A stretch of DNA of 64,000 nucleotides from Niveispirillum lacus (GTDB lineage Bacteria > Pseudomonadota > Alphaproteobacteria > Azospirillales > Azospirillaceae): contig NZ_NOXU01000030.1 of assembly GCF_002251795.1 (NCBI RefSeq), positions 372,001 through 436,000 of the forward strand, written 5' to 3'. The translations under genes were made by a program, and so were the position numbers. The notes beneath the pieces were generated by a model. That model saw only the letters and a list, made by a program, of their open reading frames with translations, did not search any database and was not told where the DNA came from. The first letter of the stretch is position 1. Each line of letters starts with the position of its first letter. Shown piece by piece: positions 8,228 through 17,339 of the stretch.

Positions 8228-8591
8228 TGCAGTAACGCAGGAAGGTCGGCGGTGGCCCATCCTCGAACACATGGCCAAGATGGGAACCGCACTGGCTGCA
8301 ATGCACTTCGGTACGGACCATCCCATGGGATCGGTCGACATGGGTGCCGACCGATCCCGGCAGCGGGTCGTTAAAACTGGGCCAGCCGGTGCCGCTCTCG
8401 AACTTGTCCCCGGATTGAAACAGCGCCTGTCCGCATCCGGCACAGCAAAAGCGGCCCGGACGCTTTTCCCGCAGCAGGCCACAGGACCCGGGTCGCTCGG
8501 TGCCATGGGCCCGCATCACCCGATACTGGTCCGGGGTCAGAAGCTGGCGCCACTCGGCATCGCTGCGGGTGATGGGGAAGGTGGGTGCCAT
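8193..8591 (-). CDS. msrB: Peptide-methionine (R)-S-oxide reductase
   Basis: 132 aa, full length for MsrB. It repairs methionine-R-sulfoxide in proteins. Two CxxC pairs (CAGC and CSQC) bind structural zinc. GTGWPSF and GHVFEDGP are the substrate-site blocks. RYCINGVAL carries the catalytic cysteine near the C-terminus. The 3' end overlaps the ankyrin gene tail by 35 bp in convergent orientation. Confidence 0.95.
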   Translation of the reverse strand: MAPTFPITRSDAEWRQLLTPDQYRVMRAHGTERPGSCGLLREKRPGRFCCAGCGQALFQSGDKFESGTGWPSFNDPLPGSVGTHVDRSHGMVRTEVHCSQCGSHLGHVFEDGPPPTFLRYCINGVALAFVPD

Positions 8592-8616
8592 TGCCGTCTC
8601 CAGGTCAGACTCCAGA

Positions 8617-9057
8617 TCAGATCTTCGCCATATGGATCAACGGATAGGGTTTTCCAGCATGGTCCACCGGTGACCGTCCGATCTCCAGAAAACCCTGCGA
8701 TACATAAAAATCCACGGCTCCCGGATTCTGCACATTCACATCGACCACCAGATGCTGGCGGAGACCCAGCGCGTGGGCGATCAGGCGGCGGCCCACCCCC
8801 TGGCGATGCCAGTCCGGATGCACAAACAAGGCTTCGATTTTCGGGCCTGCCAGTCCGATGAACCCCTGGATCACGCCATCGGGGGACAGGGCCAGCCAAA
8901 GCGGTTTGCTGGGAAGGTAAAGGGTTACCAGCAGATGTTCATAAAGGGCCACATCCGCCGGGGCAATGAACCCATGCGTGGCATCCACTGACGCGCGCCA
9001 GACGCGGTGGATGCTGGCATTGTCGGCAGGTGTGGACAGGCGGATTGCTGTCGGCAT
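8617..9057 (-). CDS. GNAT-family N-acetyltransferase, YjaB-like
   Basis: 146 aa from ATG 9057 (MPTAIRLSTPADNASIHRVW), preferred over the upstream start at 9102 because the GNAT fold begins at TAIRLS. IEALFVHPDWHRQGVGRRLI is the acetyl-CoA-binding motif A (R/QxxGxG/A form). VDVNVQNPGAVDFYVSQGF is motif B. The pattern resembles E. coli YjaB-type acetyltransferases; the substrate is not known. It is read in the same direction as msrB, 25 bp upstream of it. Confidence 0.85.
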   Translation of the reverse strand: MPTAIRLSTPADNASIHRVWRASVDATHGFIAPADVALYEHLLVTLYLPSKPLWLALSPDGVIQGFIGLAGPKIEALFVHPDWHRQGVGRRLIAHALGLRQHLVVDVNVQNPGAVDFYVSQGFLEIGRSPVDHAGKPYPLIHMAKI

Positions 9058-9138
9058 CGGGCCAAAGTCCCGAACAACATGGAAGGGGCCGGTCCCGAAC
9101 ACAGGACCGGCCCCATGGTGACAGAGGCAAGGGGGGTG

Positions 9139-11211
9139 TTACCAGACCTTACAGGCCTTGTCGCCCCGGACCATCTTGTCGGTTGGCTGGCAGTTAAAGG
9201 CCTTGGCGAATTCCGGCATGTTCGACAAGGTGCCGTTCACGCGGTATTCGGGCAGGGAATGCACGCCTGTCTGGGCCTGCAGGCGGCGGAATTCCGGCCG
9301 TTCCTGCGCACACCAGACATTGGCCCAGCCATAGAAGAAGCGCTGTTCAGCGGTCAGCCCGCCGATCTTCTTCCGCATCCCGGCCTCACCCAGCCGGCGC
9401 TTCAGCGCGTCCAGCGCCACCGCAAGACCGCCATTGTCGGCGGTGTTTTCGCCCAGCGTCTGCTTGCCGTTCAGGTTGACGCCTTCCACAGCCTGGAACC
9501 CAGAATATTGATCCACCAGGCACTGCGCCCGCTCGGTGAAGCGCTTGGCGTCATCCTCGGTCCACCAGTCCTTCAGGTTGCCATCACCGGCGAACTTGCG
9601 ACCCTGGTCATCGAAACCATGGATGATCTCATGCCCGATGACCCCGCCGATGGCGCCATAATTATAGGCGTCGTCGGCGGTGAAGTCGAAGAAGGGCGGC
9701 TGGAGAATGCCGGCCGGGAAATTGATATTGTTCTGCTGCGGCGAATAATAGGCGTTCACCGTCGGCGGGGTCATTCCCCATTCCGAACTGTCGCGCGGCA
9801 GCCCGATCCGGGCCAGCCGGCGGCGCTGTTCAAAGCTTTCGGCGCGGGTGACATTGCCCAGCAGGTCGCCCTTCACGATGGTCAGCGCCGAATAATCGCG
9901 CCAATTGTCGGGATAGCCGATCTTATTGGGCATGTTGGCCAGCTTTTCATGCGCCTTTGTCTTGGTTTCCGGGCTCATCCATTCCAGACCGCTGATCCGG
10001 TCCTTCAGGGCCGCCTGCACATCGCCGACCATGGTCAGCATGCGCTTCTTGTGTTCCGGGCCGAACGCCTTCTCCACAAAATACTGGCCCAGATCTTCGC
10101 CCAGCGCATTGTCGGTGGCAGCGACACAGCGCTTCCAGCGTGGACGCTGTTCCTTGGTGCCGTTCAGGGTGCGGCCGTAAAAATTGAAGGCCTCTTCGCT
10201 GAAGGCGGTGGGCAGCCATTGGGCATTGCTGCGCAGCGTATGCCAGGTCAGATAGGTCTTGATGTCTTCCACACTGGCCTGGGTCAGTTTGGTATTCACC
10301 GCTTCAAAAAATTTCGGCTGCCCGACATTCATCTCGCTAAAGGCCGGTGCGCCGATGGCTGCCAGGTAGGCGGCCCAGTCAATGGCCGATACCGACTTGG
10401 CAAAATCAGCAAGAACCGTAGGGTTATTCTGCTTTTGCGGGTCACGCCGTTCCAGGCGGGTCATCGACGCCTCGGCGAGCGCTGTCTCAAACGCCATGAC
10501 CGTGTCGGCCTTGGCCTTTGCAGCGTCGGCTGGTGTCCCAGCCAGTTCGAACATCTTGGCGACATGCGCAACATAGGCGGCGCGCTGTTCCGCGGATTTG
10601 GGGTCATCCTTGAAATAGAAATCGCGATCCGGCAGACCCAGGCCACCCTGGCCGACCGTTGCGATGGTCTGCACGGCATCGCTGAATTTCTGCATGCGGC
10701 CAAAACCGAACAGGGCATTCACGCCCTGATCATGCAGAAAGCCGATAACCGCCCCCAGGTCCTTTTTGTCCGTCAGACCGTTGATCCGGTCCAGCATCGG
10801 TGCCAGCGGGGCCAACCCCTTGGCATCTACGGCCGCCTCATCCATGCAGGCGGCATAGAAGTCGGCGATACGGGCGGTCTTCGGGGTCGGATTGGCGGCG
10901 GCTTGATCCAGGATCTGGCGCAGCAGGGTCAGGTTCTTGTCGGCCAGGACGTTGAAGTTGCCCCAGCGCGCCTGATCGTCGGGAATGGGATTTTCGCGCT
11001 TCCACACGCCGCAGGCATGCAGGAAGAAATTATCGCAAGGCGACACGGTGTCGTCCAGGACCGGCAGGCCCGGCGCCGGCGGCTTGCCGGCCTTGGCGGC
11101 GGCGGGTGCTACCTGCGCCACCTGTGTATCCGCCAGGGCCGCGCCCGACAGCATGAACGTCAATCCCAACGCCAGCAGGCTGCTGGCGCCCATCCCGATC
11201 CGTTTCATCAT
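9139..11211 (-). CDS. pepO: M13-family zinc metallopeptidase (neprilysin/PepO-like), exported
   Basis: 690 aa. It has a Sec signal peptide (MMKRIGMGASSLLALGLTFM, cleavage near ALA-DT). The M13 N-terminal helical domain follows (VSPCDNFFLHACGVW). VNAYY at about 485-489, GHEIIHGF (zinc ligands His527 and His531) and GENTADNGG at about 587 (third ligand Glu588) form the active site. The protein ends CKVW, the conserved M13 C-terminus. It is expected to act on peptides in the periplasm. Genes on both sides are unrelated. Confidence 0.95.
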   Translation of the reverse strand: MMKRIGMGASSLLALGLTFMLSGAALADTQVAQVAPAAAKAGKPPAPGLPVLDDTVSPCDNFFLHACGVWKRENPIPDDQARWGNFNVLADKNLTLLRQILDQAAANPTPKTARIADFYAACMDEAAVDAKGLAPLAPMLDRINGLTDKKDLGAVIGFLHDQGVNALFGFGRMQKFSDAVQTIATVGQGGLGLPDRDFYFKDDPKSAEQRAAYVAHVAKMFELAGTPADAAKAKADTVMAFETALAEASMTRLERRDPQKQNNPTVLADFAKSVSAIDWAAYLAAIGAPAFSEMNVGQPKFFEAVNTKLTQASVEDIKTYLTWHTLRSNAQWLPTAFSEEAFNFYGRTLNGTKEQRPRWKRCVAATDNALGEDLGQYFVEKAFGPEHKKRMLTMVGDVQAALKDRISGLEWMSPETKTKAHEKLANMPNKIGYPDNWRDYSALTIVKGDLLGNVTRAESFEQRRRLARIGLPRDSSEWGMTPPTVNAYYSPQQNNINFPAGILQPPFFDFTADDAYNYGAIGGVIGHEIIHGFDDQGRKFAGDGNLKDWWTEDDAKRFTERAQCLVDQYSGFQAVEGVNLNGKQTLGENTADNGGLAVALDALKRRLGEAGMRKKIGGLTAEQRFFYGWANVWCAQERPEFRRLQAQTGVHSLPEYRVNGTLSNMPEFAKAFNCQPTDKMVRGDKACKVW

Positions 11212-11375
11212 CTCAACCCTTGTTTTGACCTATGTGCAGGATTCGGCCCTATCGGGGCCTGTTGCTTATGGAGGCGAAATTATCACGGCTGCCTGTCCGG
11301 TTCCGACATCGCTTTGTAACACGCACGTAAATGCCTGTTGCAGATTGGTTGCATCGGGGCCAAGACCGGGCCCGT

Positions 11376-11870
11376 TCAAGTGGGATCGTCGTTCACGGAC
11401 CTGATGATACCGGGAAGGGCGGTGATCATGGCCATGGCCAGCCCGTCGCCCCCCGGCAGCAGTGATAGGTTGGCCCGCACCAGCGCCGCATCCACCATCT
11501 GGCATCGACGTTGGGCGGGCAAGTTCTGCAGGACCGACTGTTGCACCCGTTCTGCGGCCAGTTCCGCTGCCTGCACCTGGGACCGCAGGGACTGTGTTGC
11601 CGTATCCGGGGCAGGCGGAGGGCCGGATTTCAGTTGCCGGCGCACAGCGCGCAGCGGCTGTACCACCGCCTCGTTCCAAGGGCGGGTGGCGGTCACGGCC
11701 GCAGACACTTCCGCGGCTGTCAGGTCATGGCCATGCGCAGCCAGCCACACGGCCCAGAGCAACAGATTGACATCGCCCCCGTGCTGATCTTGGGCGGTCA
11801 GGCACGCGTCTGCCACATCTGGTATACCGTAGACCGACAGGGAAAAGGACCAGAGGTCGGGAATGCTCAC
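11376..11870 (-). CDS. TIGR02444 family protein
   Basis: 164 aa starting with GTG 11870, which overlaps the pfkA stop as GTGA. It begins with a Phe/Leu/Trp-rich N-terminus (LWSFSLSVYGIPDVADACL) followed by DVNLLLWAVWLA, the hallmark of the uncharacterised TIGR02444/DUF2390 family. The second half is an alpha-helical, Gln/Ala-rich region. No enzymatic motif is visible. The 4-bp overlap indicates translational coupling to pfkA. Function unknown. Confidence 0.75.
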   Translation of the reverse strand: MSIPDLWSFSLSVYGIPDVADACLTAQDQHGGDVNLLLWAVWLAAHGHDLTAAEVSAAVTATRPWNEAVVQPLRAVRRQLKSGPPPAPDTATQSLRSQVQAAELAAERVQQSVLQNLPAQRRCQMVDAALVRANLSLLPGGDGLAMAMITALPGIIRSVNDDPT

Positions 11871-12952
11871 CGATCCCCCACATAAATCCCCAGCCCCCGC
11901 GCCGTCTTGACCAATGTTCCGTCGATATCCACCGCCGCATAGGTGGCGATGGCATCTTCGATGGGGATGTCGATAACCCGGCGGTTGGACCAGGCGACCA
12001 GACGGTCACTTTTACCTTCGGCCAGCAGATCGACGGCGGCCACGCCAAAGGCAGAGGCCAGCACCCGGTCATTATGGCCCGGCGGGCAGCCGCGCTGAAC
12101 ATGGCCCAGCACAGTGACGCGGGTTTCGGCCCCCGTTGCTTCGGCAATCAGATGGCCGATATAATTGCCAATCCCGCCATAGCGTTTCTGCCCATCGGTG
12201 AATTCCTGCTGCGCCTTCACGCCCTCCATGGTCCGCACGGCTTCCGACACGACGACCAGGGCGAAGTTGCGGCCACCGGCCTGCACGCGCCTGATCTTGT
12301 CGGCCACGCCGGCCACCGACCAGGCCAGTTCCGGCAGCAGGATGACATCGGCACCCCCGGCAATCCCCGCCGACAGGGCGATATGGCCGGCATCGCGGCC
12401 CATGACTTCCAGCACCATGACGCGGGCATGGCTGGCGGCGGTTGGCTGCAACCGGTCCAGCGCTTCGGTCGCGACCGCCACCGCCGTGTCAAAGCCGACG
12501 GACATCTCGGTGATGCCCAGGTCATTATCGATGGTCTTGGGAATGCCGATCAGTTTGATGCCGCCAATACGCGCCAGTTTGCGCAGGATGGCCATTGATC
12601 CGTCGCCACCGATACCGATCAGGCTGTCCACGCCCAGTTCCCGCAAGCCCCCGATAATCTCCTGACTGCGGTCCTTCCTTGTGCCGTCAGCCATTGGATA
12701 GGCAAAAGGATCGCCCTTGTTGGTGGTGCCCAGGATGGTGCCGCCCTGGCGCATCATGGCGCCATCGACGCCTTTCAGGTCGAGATTCACATACCGGACG
12801 GGCCGCGCCAGCAACCCTTGGGTTCCGTCCTCAATCCCCACCACCTCCCAACCATAATGGGCGGCGCGATGAACGGCGGCGCGGATCACGGCGTTCAGGC
12901 CGGCACAGTCGCCGCCGCTGGTCAGGATGCCGATACGCTTGGCTGCGGTCAT
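11867..12952 (-). CDS. pfkA: 6-phosphofructokinase
   Basis: 361 aa from ATG 12952 (MTAAKRIGILTSGGDCAGLN). The upstream open frame to 13378 covers the terminator at 13028-13058 and is rejected. GGDGS at 115-119 is the ATP-type signature; PPi enzymes have Asp in place of the second Gly. However, PKTIDND at 138-144 has the Lys seen in PPi-linked and group III mixed enzymes, so donor specificity is uncertain. It phosphorylates fructose 6-phosphate in glycolysis. Many alphaproteobacteria rely on Entner-Doudoroff and lack this enzyme, so its presence together with fbaB and a pyk-like gene is informative. Confidence 0.92.
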   Translation of the reverse strand: MTAAKRIGILTSGGDCAGLNAVIRAAVHRAAHYGWEVVGIEDGTQGLLARPVRYVNLDLKGVDGAMMRQGGTILGTTNKGDPFAYPMADGTRKDRSQEIIGGLRELGVDSLIGIGGDGSMAILRKLARIGGIKLIGIPKTIDNDLGITEMSVGFDTAVAVATEALDRLQPTAASHARVMVLEVMGRDAGHIALSAGIAGGADVILLPELAWSVAGVADKIRRVQAGGRNFALVVVSEAVRTMEGVKAQQEFTDGQKRYGGIGNYIGHLIAEATGAETRVTVLGHVQRGCPPGHNDRVLASAFGVAAVDLLAEGKSDRLVAWSNRRVIDIPIEDAIATYAAVDIDGTLVKTARGLGIYVGDR

Positions 12953-13027
12953 TCTTTTTCCCCTGGTCTTTGGTGCCAGGGTGCCAGGATCACCGCCCAG
13001 AGGGCAAGGTTGTTGAACCAGAACACC

Positions 13028-13058
13028 AAAGGGGCGCCCTGTTTTTTGGGGGCGCCCC
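13028..13058 (-). terminator. Terminator after the APH-fold kinase gene
   Basis: GGGGCGCCC (13031-13039) pairs with GGGCGCCCC (13050-13058) around a T-rich loop. The minus-strand tail is TTTGGTGTTC. It separates the upstream kinase/SDR genes from pfkA. Confidence 0.6.
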
Positions 13059-13124
13059 AGGTGCAGGCATATCACGTCGATGGGGAGCGAGGGGCAAGCG
13101 GCAGGGCCTGACCCCGCACCCCGG

Positions 13125-14195
13125 TCACGCCTTATCCGACACGAAGCGCCAGCCCGTCTCCGCCGCTGCGCGTGCCACCTCGCCATAGGCCAAGGCCTTG
13201 CGGTCGGCGGCATTGCCAGCCAGCGCGCGGGCATAGACGCCCTGGCAGATGGCGGCGATGCGGAAGAAGGCGAAGGCCAGGTAATAGGGCCAGTCGGGAA
13301 TGCCGGCCCGCCCCGTGCGCTGGCAATAGGCTGAAACATAATCGGCTTCTGTGGGGATGCCCGAAGCCGCCAGATCAACGCCCACCAGCCCCGGAAACTG
13401 CTTGATCCCCGCCGGCAGATGATAGGCCATGCAATTATAGGCCAGATCGGGCAGGGGATGGCCCAGGGTCGCCAGTTCCCAATCCAGGATGGCGACGACC
13501 CGCGGTTCCGTTTTGTGCAGCATCAGGTTACCCAGGCGGAAATCACCATGCACAATGGTGACCTCTTCCCCCGCCGGCACGGCCCGCGGCAGCCAATCCA
13601 TCAGCCGTTCCATGGCCGGAATGTCGCTGTCGCCCTTGGTGGCCACGAACTGCTTGGACCAGCGTTCGACCTGCCGCTGGATATAGTGTTCCGGCTTGCC
13701 GAAATCCGACAGGCCAGCGGCGCGCCAATCCACACTATGCAGGGCGGCCAACGTCGCGTTCATCCCGTCATAGATGGCCGCCCGGTCGGCGTTGCTGAAC
13801 CCGTCCAGCGCCACATCCGACAGGACGCGCCCATCAATATGGTCCATCACGTAAAAGGGCGTACCGATAATGCCCGCATCCTCACACAGCAGGCGGGCAT
13901 TGGGCACGGGCGCGGCGCTGGCCGAAAGCGCCCGCATGGCGCGGAATTCCCGCTCCACCATATGTGCGCTGGGCAACAGCTTGCCGGGCGGCTTCTTGCG
14001 CAGCACGAAGCGTGCGCCCGCCGCATCGCTGATCAGAAAGGTGGGGTTGGACTGCCCGCCCTGAAATTGCTGCACCCTTGCCGGCCCCTGGAACCCGTCC
14101 AGATGGGCCGACAGATAGGTGTCCAGTGCCGCCTCATCAAACCGATGCTGCGGCAGCACATCAATCAGGATGGCCGCCCCCTTGCCCTCGCTCAT
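13125..14195 (-). CDS. APH-fold phosphotransferase (ACAD10/fatty-acid-metabolism associated)
   Basis: 356 aa from ATG 14195 (MSEGKGAAIL). The kinase-like fold shows RFVLRKKPPG (nucleotide-binding Lys), HGDFRLGNLMLH at 216-227 (catalytic Asp) and LDWELATLG at 237-245 (metal-binding Asp). This resembles the APH domain of human ACAD10/ACAD11, whose bacterial relatives sit with acyl-CoA dehydrogenases and SDRs in fatty-acid pathways. Here two SDR genes lie directly upstream on the same strand (13-bp gap to the first) but no acyl-CoA dehydrogenase is adjacent. The substrate is presumably a hydroxyacyl compound, by inference only. Confidence 0.85.
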   Translation of the reverse strand: MSEGKGAAILIDVLPQHRFDEAALDTYLSAHLDGFQGPARVQQFQGGQSNPTFLISDAAGARFVLRKKPPGKLLPSAHMVEREFRAMRALSASAAPVPNARLLCEDAGIIGTPFYVMDHIDGRVLSDVALDGFSNADRAAIYDGMNATLAALHSVDWRAAGLSDFGKPEHYIQRQVERWSKQFVATKGDSDIPAMERLMDWLPRAVPAGEEVTIVHGDFRLGNLMLHKTEPRVVAILDWELATLGHPLPDLAYNCMAYHLPAGIKQFPGLVGVDLAASGIPTEADYVSAYCQRTGRAGIPDWPYYLAFAFFRIAAICQGVYARALAGNAADRKALAYGEVARAAAETGWRFVSDKA

Positions 14196-14208
14196 GACCG
14201 GTCCCCGC

Positions 14209-14994
14209 TTACAGGATCGTCGGATCGGCGATGGTCGCACCGCCATCGGCCACCAGCAACTGCCCCGTGACAAAGGCTCCGGCCGGGGCGGCCAGCATCA
14301 GGGCGACACCCGCGATCTCGTCTGGTTTGCCGAACCGGCCCAGGGGTGCGCGGCGCATGATGGCCTTGGCGATGTCGGGATTGTCGGTCAGGGCCTTGGC
14401 GAAGTCCGTCTCCACAATGCCGGGGGCAATGCCGTTGACGCGGATATTGGCCCGGCCATGTTCAACGGCCAGATTGCGGACCAGGGCCGCTTCCGCCGCC
14501 TTGGACACGCCATAGGCACCGATCACGGGATTGCCGCGCAGGCCGGCGATGGAGGACAGGATGATCACCGACCCGTCCTTGCGCTCCGCCATGCCGGGGA
14601 TCACCATGTTGCACAATTGCCAGGTGCTGCGCAGGTTCGACCCCATGATCTTGTCCCAGGCCTCATCGCTGACACTGGCCAGCGGGCCATAGACGGGGTT
14701 GATGGCGGCATTGGCGACCAGGATGTCGATGCGGCCCCATTGTGCCAGCGTGGCATCGACCAGCGCCTGCAAATCCTCCTTGCGACCGATATTGCAGGCG
14801 ACCGAGATCGCCTCGCCACCGGCGGCGATGATCTCATCGCGCACCACGTCGCAGGCGTCGAGCTTGCGCGACGAAATAACGACCTTGGCCCCGGCGCGGG
14901 CATATTCCTGGGCAATGGACTTGCCGATCCCGCGTGAGGAGCCGGTGATCAGGGCCACTTTGCCGGACAGGTCGAACAAGGGATGCGTGGTCAT
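14209..14994 (-). CDS. SDR-family oxidoreductase
   Basis: A 261-aa classical short-chain dehydrogenase. TGSSRGIG at 17-24 is the NAD(P)-binding glycine motif, ANAA at 94-97 stands for NNAG, and Ser148, Tyr161 and Lys165 (YGVSK) are the catalytic residues. The C-terminus has the usual TGQLLVADGG. It lies between the APH-fold kinase and a second SDR gene on the same strand, suggesting a role in oxidising or reducing a lipid-derived alcohol. The substrate cannot be read from sequence. Confidence 0.9.
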   Translation of the reverse strand: MTTHPLFDLSGKVALITGSSRGIGKSIAQEYARAGAKVVISSRKLDACDVVRDEIIAAGGEAISVACNIGRKEDLQALVDATLAQWGRIDILVANAAINPVYGPLASVSDEAWDKIMGSNLRSTWQLCNMVIPGMAERKDGSVIILSSIAGLRGNPVIGAYGVSKAAEAALVRNLAVEHGRANIRVNGIAPGIVETDFAKALTDNPDIAKAIMRRAPLGRFGKPDEIAGVALMLAAPAGAFVTGQLLVADGGATIADPTIL

Positions 14995-15063
14995 GGGATA
15001 GTCTCCTCAATCGCCCCGTGGGCTGCGAAATCGTGTGTTGGGCTGTCCGTTGGTTCTGTCCCG

Positions 15064-15183
15064 CCTCCCCGGCGACAAGCCGGGGTCCAGGGGCCACAGG
15101 ATCAGACCTCGACGCGGCATGGATCAAAGCTGCGGAGAGCAAGTGCGCTTGGCCCCTGGGTCCCGGCCTTCGCTGGGAAGGCG
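15064..15183. repeat. 120-bp palindromic intergenic repeat, copy 1
   Basis: The element starts CCTCCCCGGCGACAAGCCGG and ends CCCGGCCTTCGCTGGGAAGG, so its termini are long imperfect inverted repeats; inner arms AGGGGCCA and TGGCCCCT also pair. A second copy of the same length is at 51311-51430, with conserved ends and a diverged middle except for GCTGCGGAG. It sits between two same-strand SDR genes. It is likely a REP/MITE-like element that folds into a long hairpin in RNA. Confidence 0.75.
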
Positions 15184-15214
15184 GTAATACGGGACCTTAC
15201 GCATCGCCCCCTCA

Positions 15215-15976
15215 CTACGCCGTCGTGCCGCCATCGATGGCATACTCGGCCCCGGTGATGAACGGGCTTTCGTCCGACAGCAGGAACAGCACGACATTGG
15301 CCGCATCCTCCGGTTTGCCCATGCGGCCCAGCGGGGCCGTGCGCTCCAGCCGGCGACGCATCTTTTCAGAATCCGGGGCGGCGTCGATCATCTGCTGTAC
15401 CATCGGTGTGTACAGGAACGATGGGTGGATGGAGTTGCAGCGGATGTTGTAGTTCTGCTGCGCGCACCATTTCGCCGTCGATTTGGTCAAAAGCCGCACG
15501 GCCCCCTTGGCAGAGCAATAGGCCGCCAGATCAGCCGCCCCGATCAGGCCCGCGACCGACGAAACATTGACGATGGAGCCGCCGCCTGTCTGCTTCATGG
15601 CCTTGATGGCGTACTTACAGCCCAAGAAGGTGCTCTCCACATTCACGGCATGAACAAAACGCCATCCTTCCAGCGTCTCATCCTCGATATTGTGCAGCGA
15701 GCCACAGCCGGCATTGTTCACCAGACCGTCCAGCCGTCCATATTTCTGGACCACATGGCCGATCACCTCAACCCAGCGATCTTCCTTGGTCACGTCCTGC
15801 GCCAGGAACTCGATCCCATCGCCCAGTTCGGCGACCGCCGCCTCGCCGCCCTGCACATTGCGGTCGGTGATCACCACCTTGGCCCCTTCACGCAGCGCCG
15901 CGCGCGCTGTCGCCAGCCCGATGCCCGAAGCGCCCCCTGTGATCAGGACAATCTTGTCCTGCAGGCGTCCCACCAT
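15215..15976 (-). CDS. SDR-family oxidoreductase
   Basis: 253 aa from ATG 15976, which has a GGAGGAGA ribosome site; the longer frame to 16138 is not supported. TGGASGIG at 13-20, NNAG at 87-90, and Tyr153 and Lys157 (YCSAK) define a classical SDR. Asp38 after the second strand favours NAD over NADP. It ends FITGAEYAIDGGTTA. It resembles cyclohexanol/3-oxoacyl-type dehydrogenases. It is separated from the next SDR gene by the 120-bp palindromic repeat, so the two may be transcribed differently. Confidence 0.9.
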   Translation of the reverse strand: MVGRLQDKIVLITGGASGIGLATARAALREGAKVVITDRNVQGGEAAVAELGDGIEFLAQDVTKEDRWVEVIGHVVQKYGRLDGLVNNAGCGSLHNIEDETLEGWRFVHAVNVESTFLGCKYAIKAMKQTGGGSIVNVSSVAGLIGAADLAAYCSAKGAVRLLTKSTAKWCAQQNYNIRCNSIHPSFLYTPMVQQMIDAAPDSEKMRRRLERTAPLGRMGKPEDAANVVLFLLSDESPFITGAEYAIDGGTTA

Positions 15977-16115
15977 GATCTTCTCCTCCCGATCCTGCGT
16001 GCCGGGTCGTGCCGGCCCCGTCTCAAACGTTTGTTTGAATGTAGGGGAAACAGCGGTCGGGGGCAATCCATTCCGTGCAGGCCATGCAGCGGATGCCGCC
16101 GCGTGCTGGCCGGGG

Positions 16116-16412
16116 TTACAGGCTGGGTCGCTGCTCAAACCCGGTCAGACCGGGGTCGGTGGCTTCGGCCACTTTGACATTGATGACGATGGCCTTTGGC
16201 GGGCCCTGCCAGCAGGCGTCCAGCATGGCGTCCACATCAGGACCGTGACCGGCAAACAGGGCTTCCACGCTGCCATCAGCGCGGTTGCGGACCCACCCGT
16301 CCAATTGTCGGGCGCGTGCCTGTTCAACGGTCCAGCCGCGGTACCAGACGCCCTGTACCCGGCCCGTGATGGTGACGCTGACGGCGCGGCGGTCGTCCAT
16401 CGAATGTATCAT
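16116..16412 (-). CDS. acyP: Acylphosphatase
   Basis: 98 aa from ATG 16412 (a second ATG at 16400 would give 94). The motif GRVQGVWYRGW at 17-27 holds the catalytic Arg25, and GWVRNRADGSVE at 39-50 holds the catalytic Asn43. It hydrolyses carboxyl-phosphate bonds such as acetyl phosphate. Length and motifs fit the family well. It is divergent to the GNAT gene at 16532. Confidence 0.9.
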   Translation of the reverse strand: MIHSMDDRRAVSVTITGRVQGVWYRGWTVEQARARQLDGWVRNRADGSVEALFAGHGPDVDAMLDACWQGPPKAIVINVKVAEATDPGLTGFEQRPSL

Positions 16413-16531
16413 GAATGTCTCGCTTGTTTTGCCGCTATCCAGCCCAAGGTGGTGCTGCTTGTCAATGTCGCTCGCCAAGGCGGCGATTCTGGGGCAGCAT
16501 GGGGGTGGATAAAGCCGATCCGGAGGGGGCC

Positions 16532-17098
16532 ATGCACAATGCCAGCCTGATCCGTCCCGCCAGCCCAGCCGATGCGCCGGGCATTGCCCAGGTGCATGTC
16601 GAAAGCTGGCGAAGCACCTATCCCGGCATGCTGCCCGACCGTTATCTGATCGGGCTGTCCACGGCAACGCACGAGAAGCGCTGGCGCAGCCTTCTGTCAG
16701 GGTCGGCGCCGCCGCGCGGCCGCCGGACCTTCGTCGCGCAGGAAACCGGTGGTCGCATTATCGGCTTTGCATCCTGCGGCCCGCAGCGCACGGGTTTACC
16801 CGGCTATGGCGGCGAATTTTACGCGCTTTACCTGCTGGATCATGCGCAAGGCCAGGGGATCGGCCGGCGGTTTCTGGCTGTCATGGCCCAGCATCTGCTG
16901 GTGGCGGGAACACAGGCCGCACTGGTCTGGGTGCTGCGGGACAATCCGTCACGCTATTTTTATGAAAGGCTGGGCGGCGATCTTCTGGCCGAACAGCCCA
17001 TTGGCTTTGCGGGCACCAAATTGATGGAAGTAGCGTATGGCTGGACCGATCTGGTGCCGCTGGCGCGCCTGGCCGCCGATCCGCGTGTCGGGGGATAA
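16532..17098 (+). CDS. GNAT-family N-acetyltransferase
   Basis: 188 aa from ATG 16532, which has an excellent GGAGGGGG ribosome site. The N-terminus SLIRPASPADAPGIAQVHVE is the usual GNAT opening, and FYALYLLDHAQGQGIGRRFL is the acetyl-CoA-binding motif with QGxGxG. VWVLRDNPSRYFYERLGG is the C-terminal acceptor-side motif. It belongs to the family seen beside toxin and antibiotic resistance genes, but nothing nearby indicates a specific substrate. Confidence 0.85.
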   Translation: MHNASLIRPASPADAPGIAQVHVESWRSTYPGMLPDRYLIGLSTATHEKRWRSLLSGSAPPRGRRTFVAQETGGRIIGFASCGPQRTGLPGYGGEFYALYLLDHAQGQGIGRRFLAVMAQHLLVAGTQAALVWVLRDNPSRYFYERLGGDLLAEQPIGFAGTKLMEVAYGWTDLVPLARLAADPRVGG

Positions 17099-17114
17099 TG
17101 CCGGGCGGGGGCGA

Positions 17115-17339
17115 TCAGCGGAAATAGATCGCCGAAAATATTAAACCGCCGACAATCCCGACCAGCAGGGCCAGGTTCACGGCGCGGCGAAGACGCTTAC
17201 CCCAAGGGGCAGGATTGTCATTGGCCGGTGAGGGGCGACGCCACAGAAACGGGGCGCGCGTCGAAAACAGAAGGGCATCACGGGTGGCCCTCTGGGGGCC
17301 ACCCGCTTTGCCGGATTGGCTATGCTTACGCTCAGCCAC
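17115..17339 (-). CDS. Possible small membrane protein
   Basis: Reading frame of 74 codons if it starts at GTG 17339; a TTG at 17357 is also possible. The C-terminal half looks protein-like: [19 protein letters not shown] followed by a hydrophobic segment ([19 protein letters not shown]) and a final Arg. The start region overlaps the end of gltA and is crossed by a hairpin, so the true start is unclear. It may be a gltA-coupled one-helix protein. I do not recognise a family. Confidence 0.35.
   Translation of the reverse strand: MAERKHSQSGKAGGPQRATRDALLFSTRAPFLWRRPSPANDNPAPWGKRLRRAVNLALLVGIVGGLIFSAIYFR

Noticed and set aside
9007-11319. 770-codon plus-strand frame
   Set aside because: Complement of the clear M13 peptidase gene (HEIIH and ENTAD motifs on the minus strand).
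15064-15183. Palindromic repeat as an insertion sequence
   Set aside because: 120 bp with no coding capacity; it is at most a non-autonomous element.
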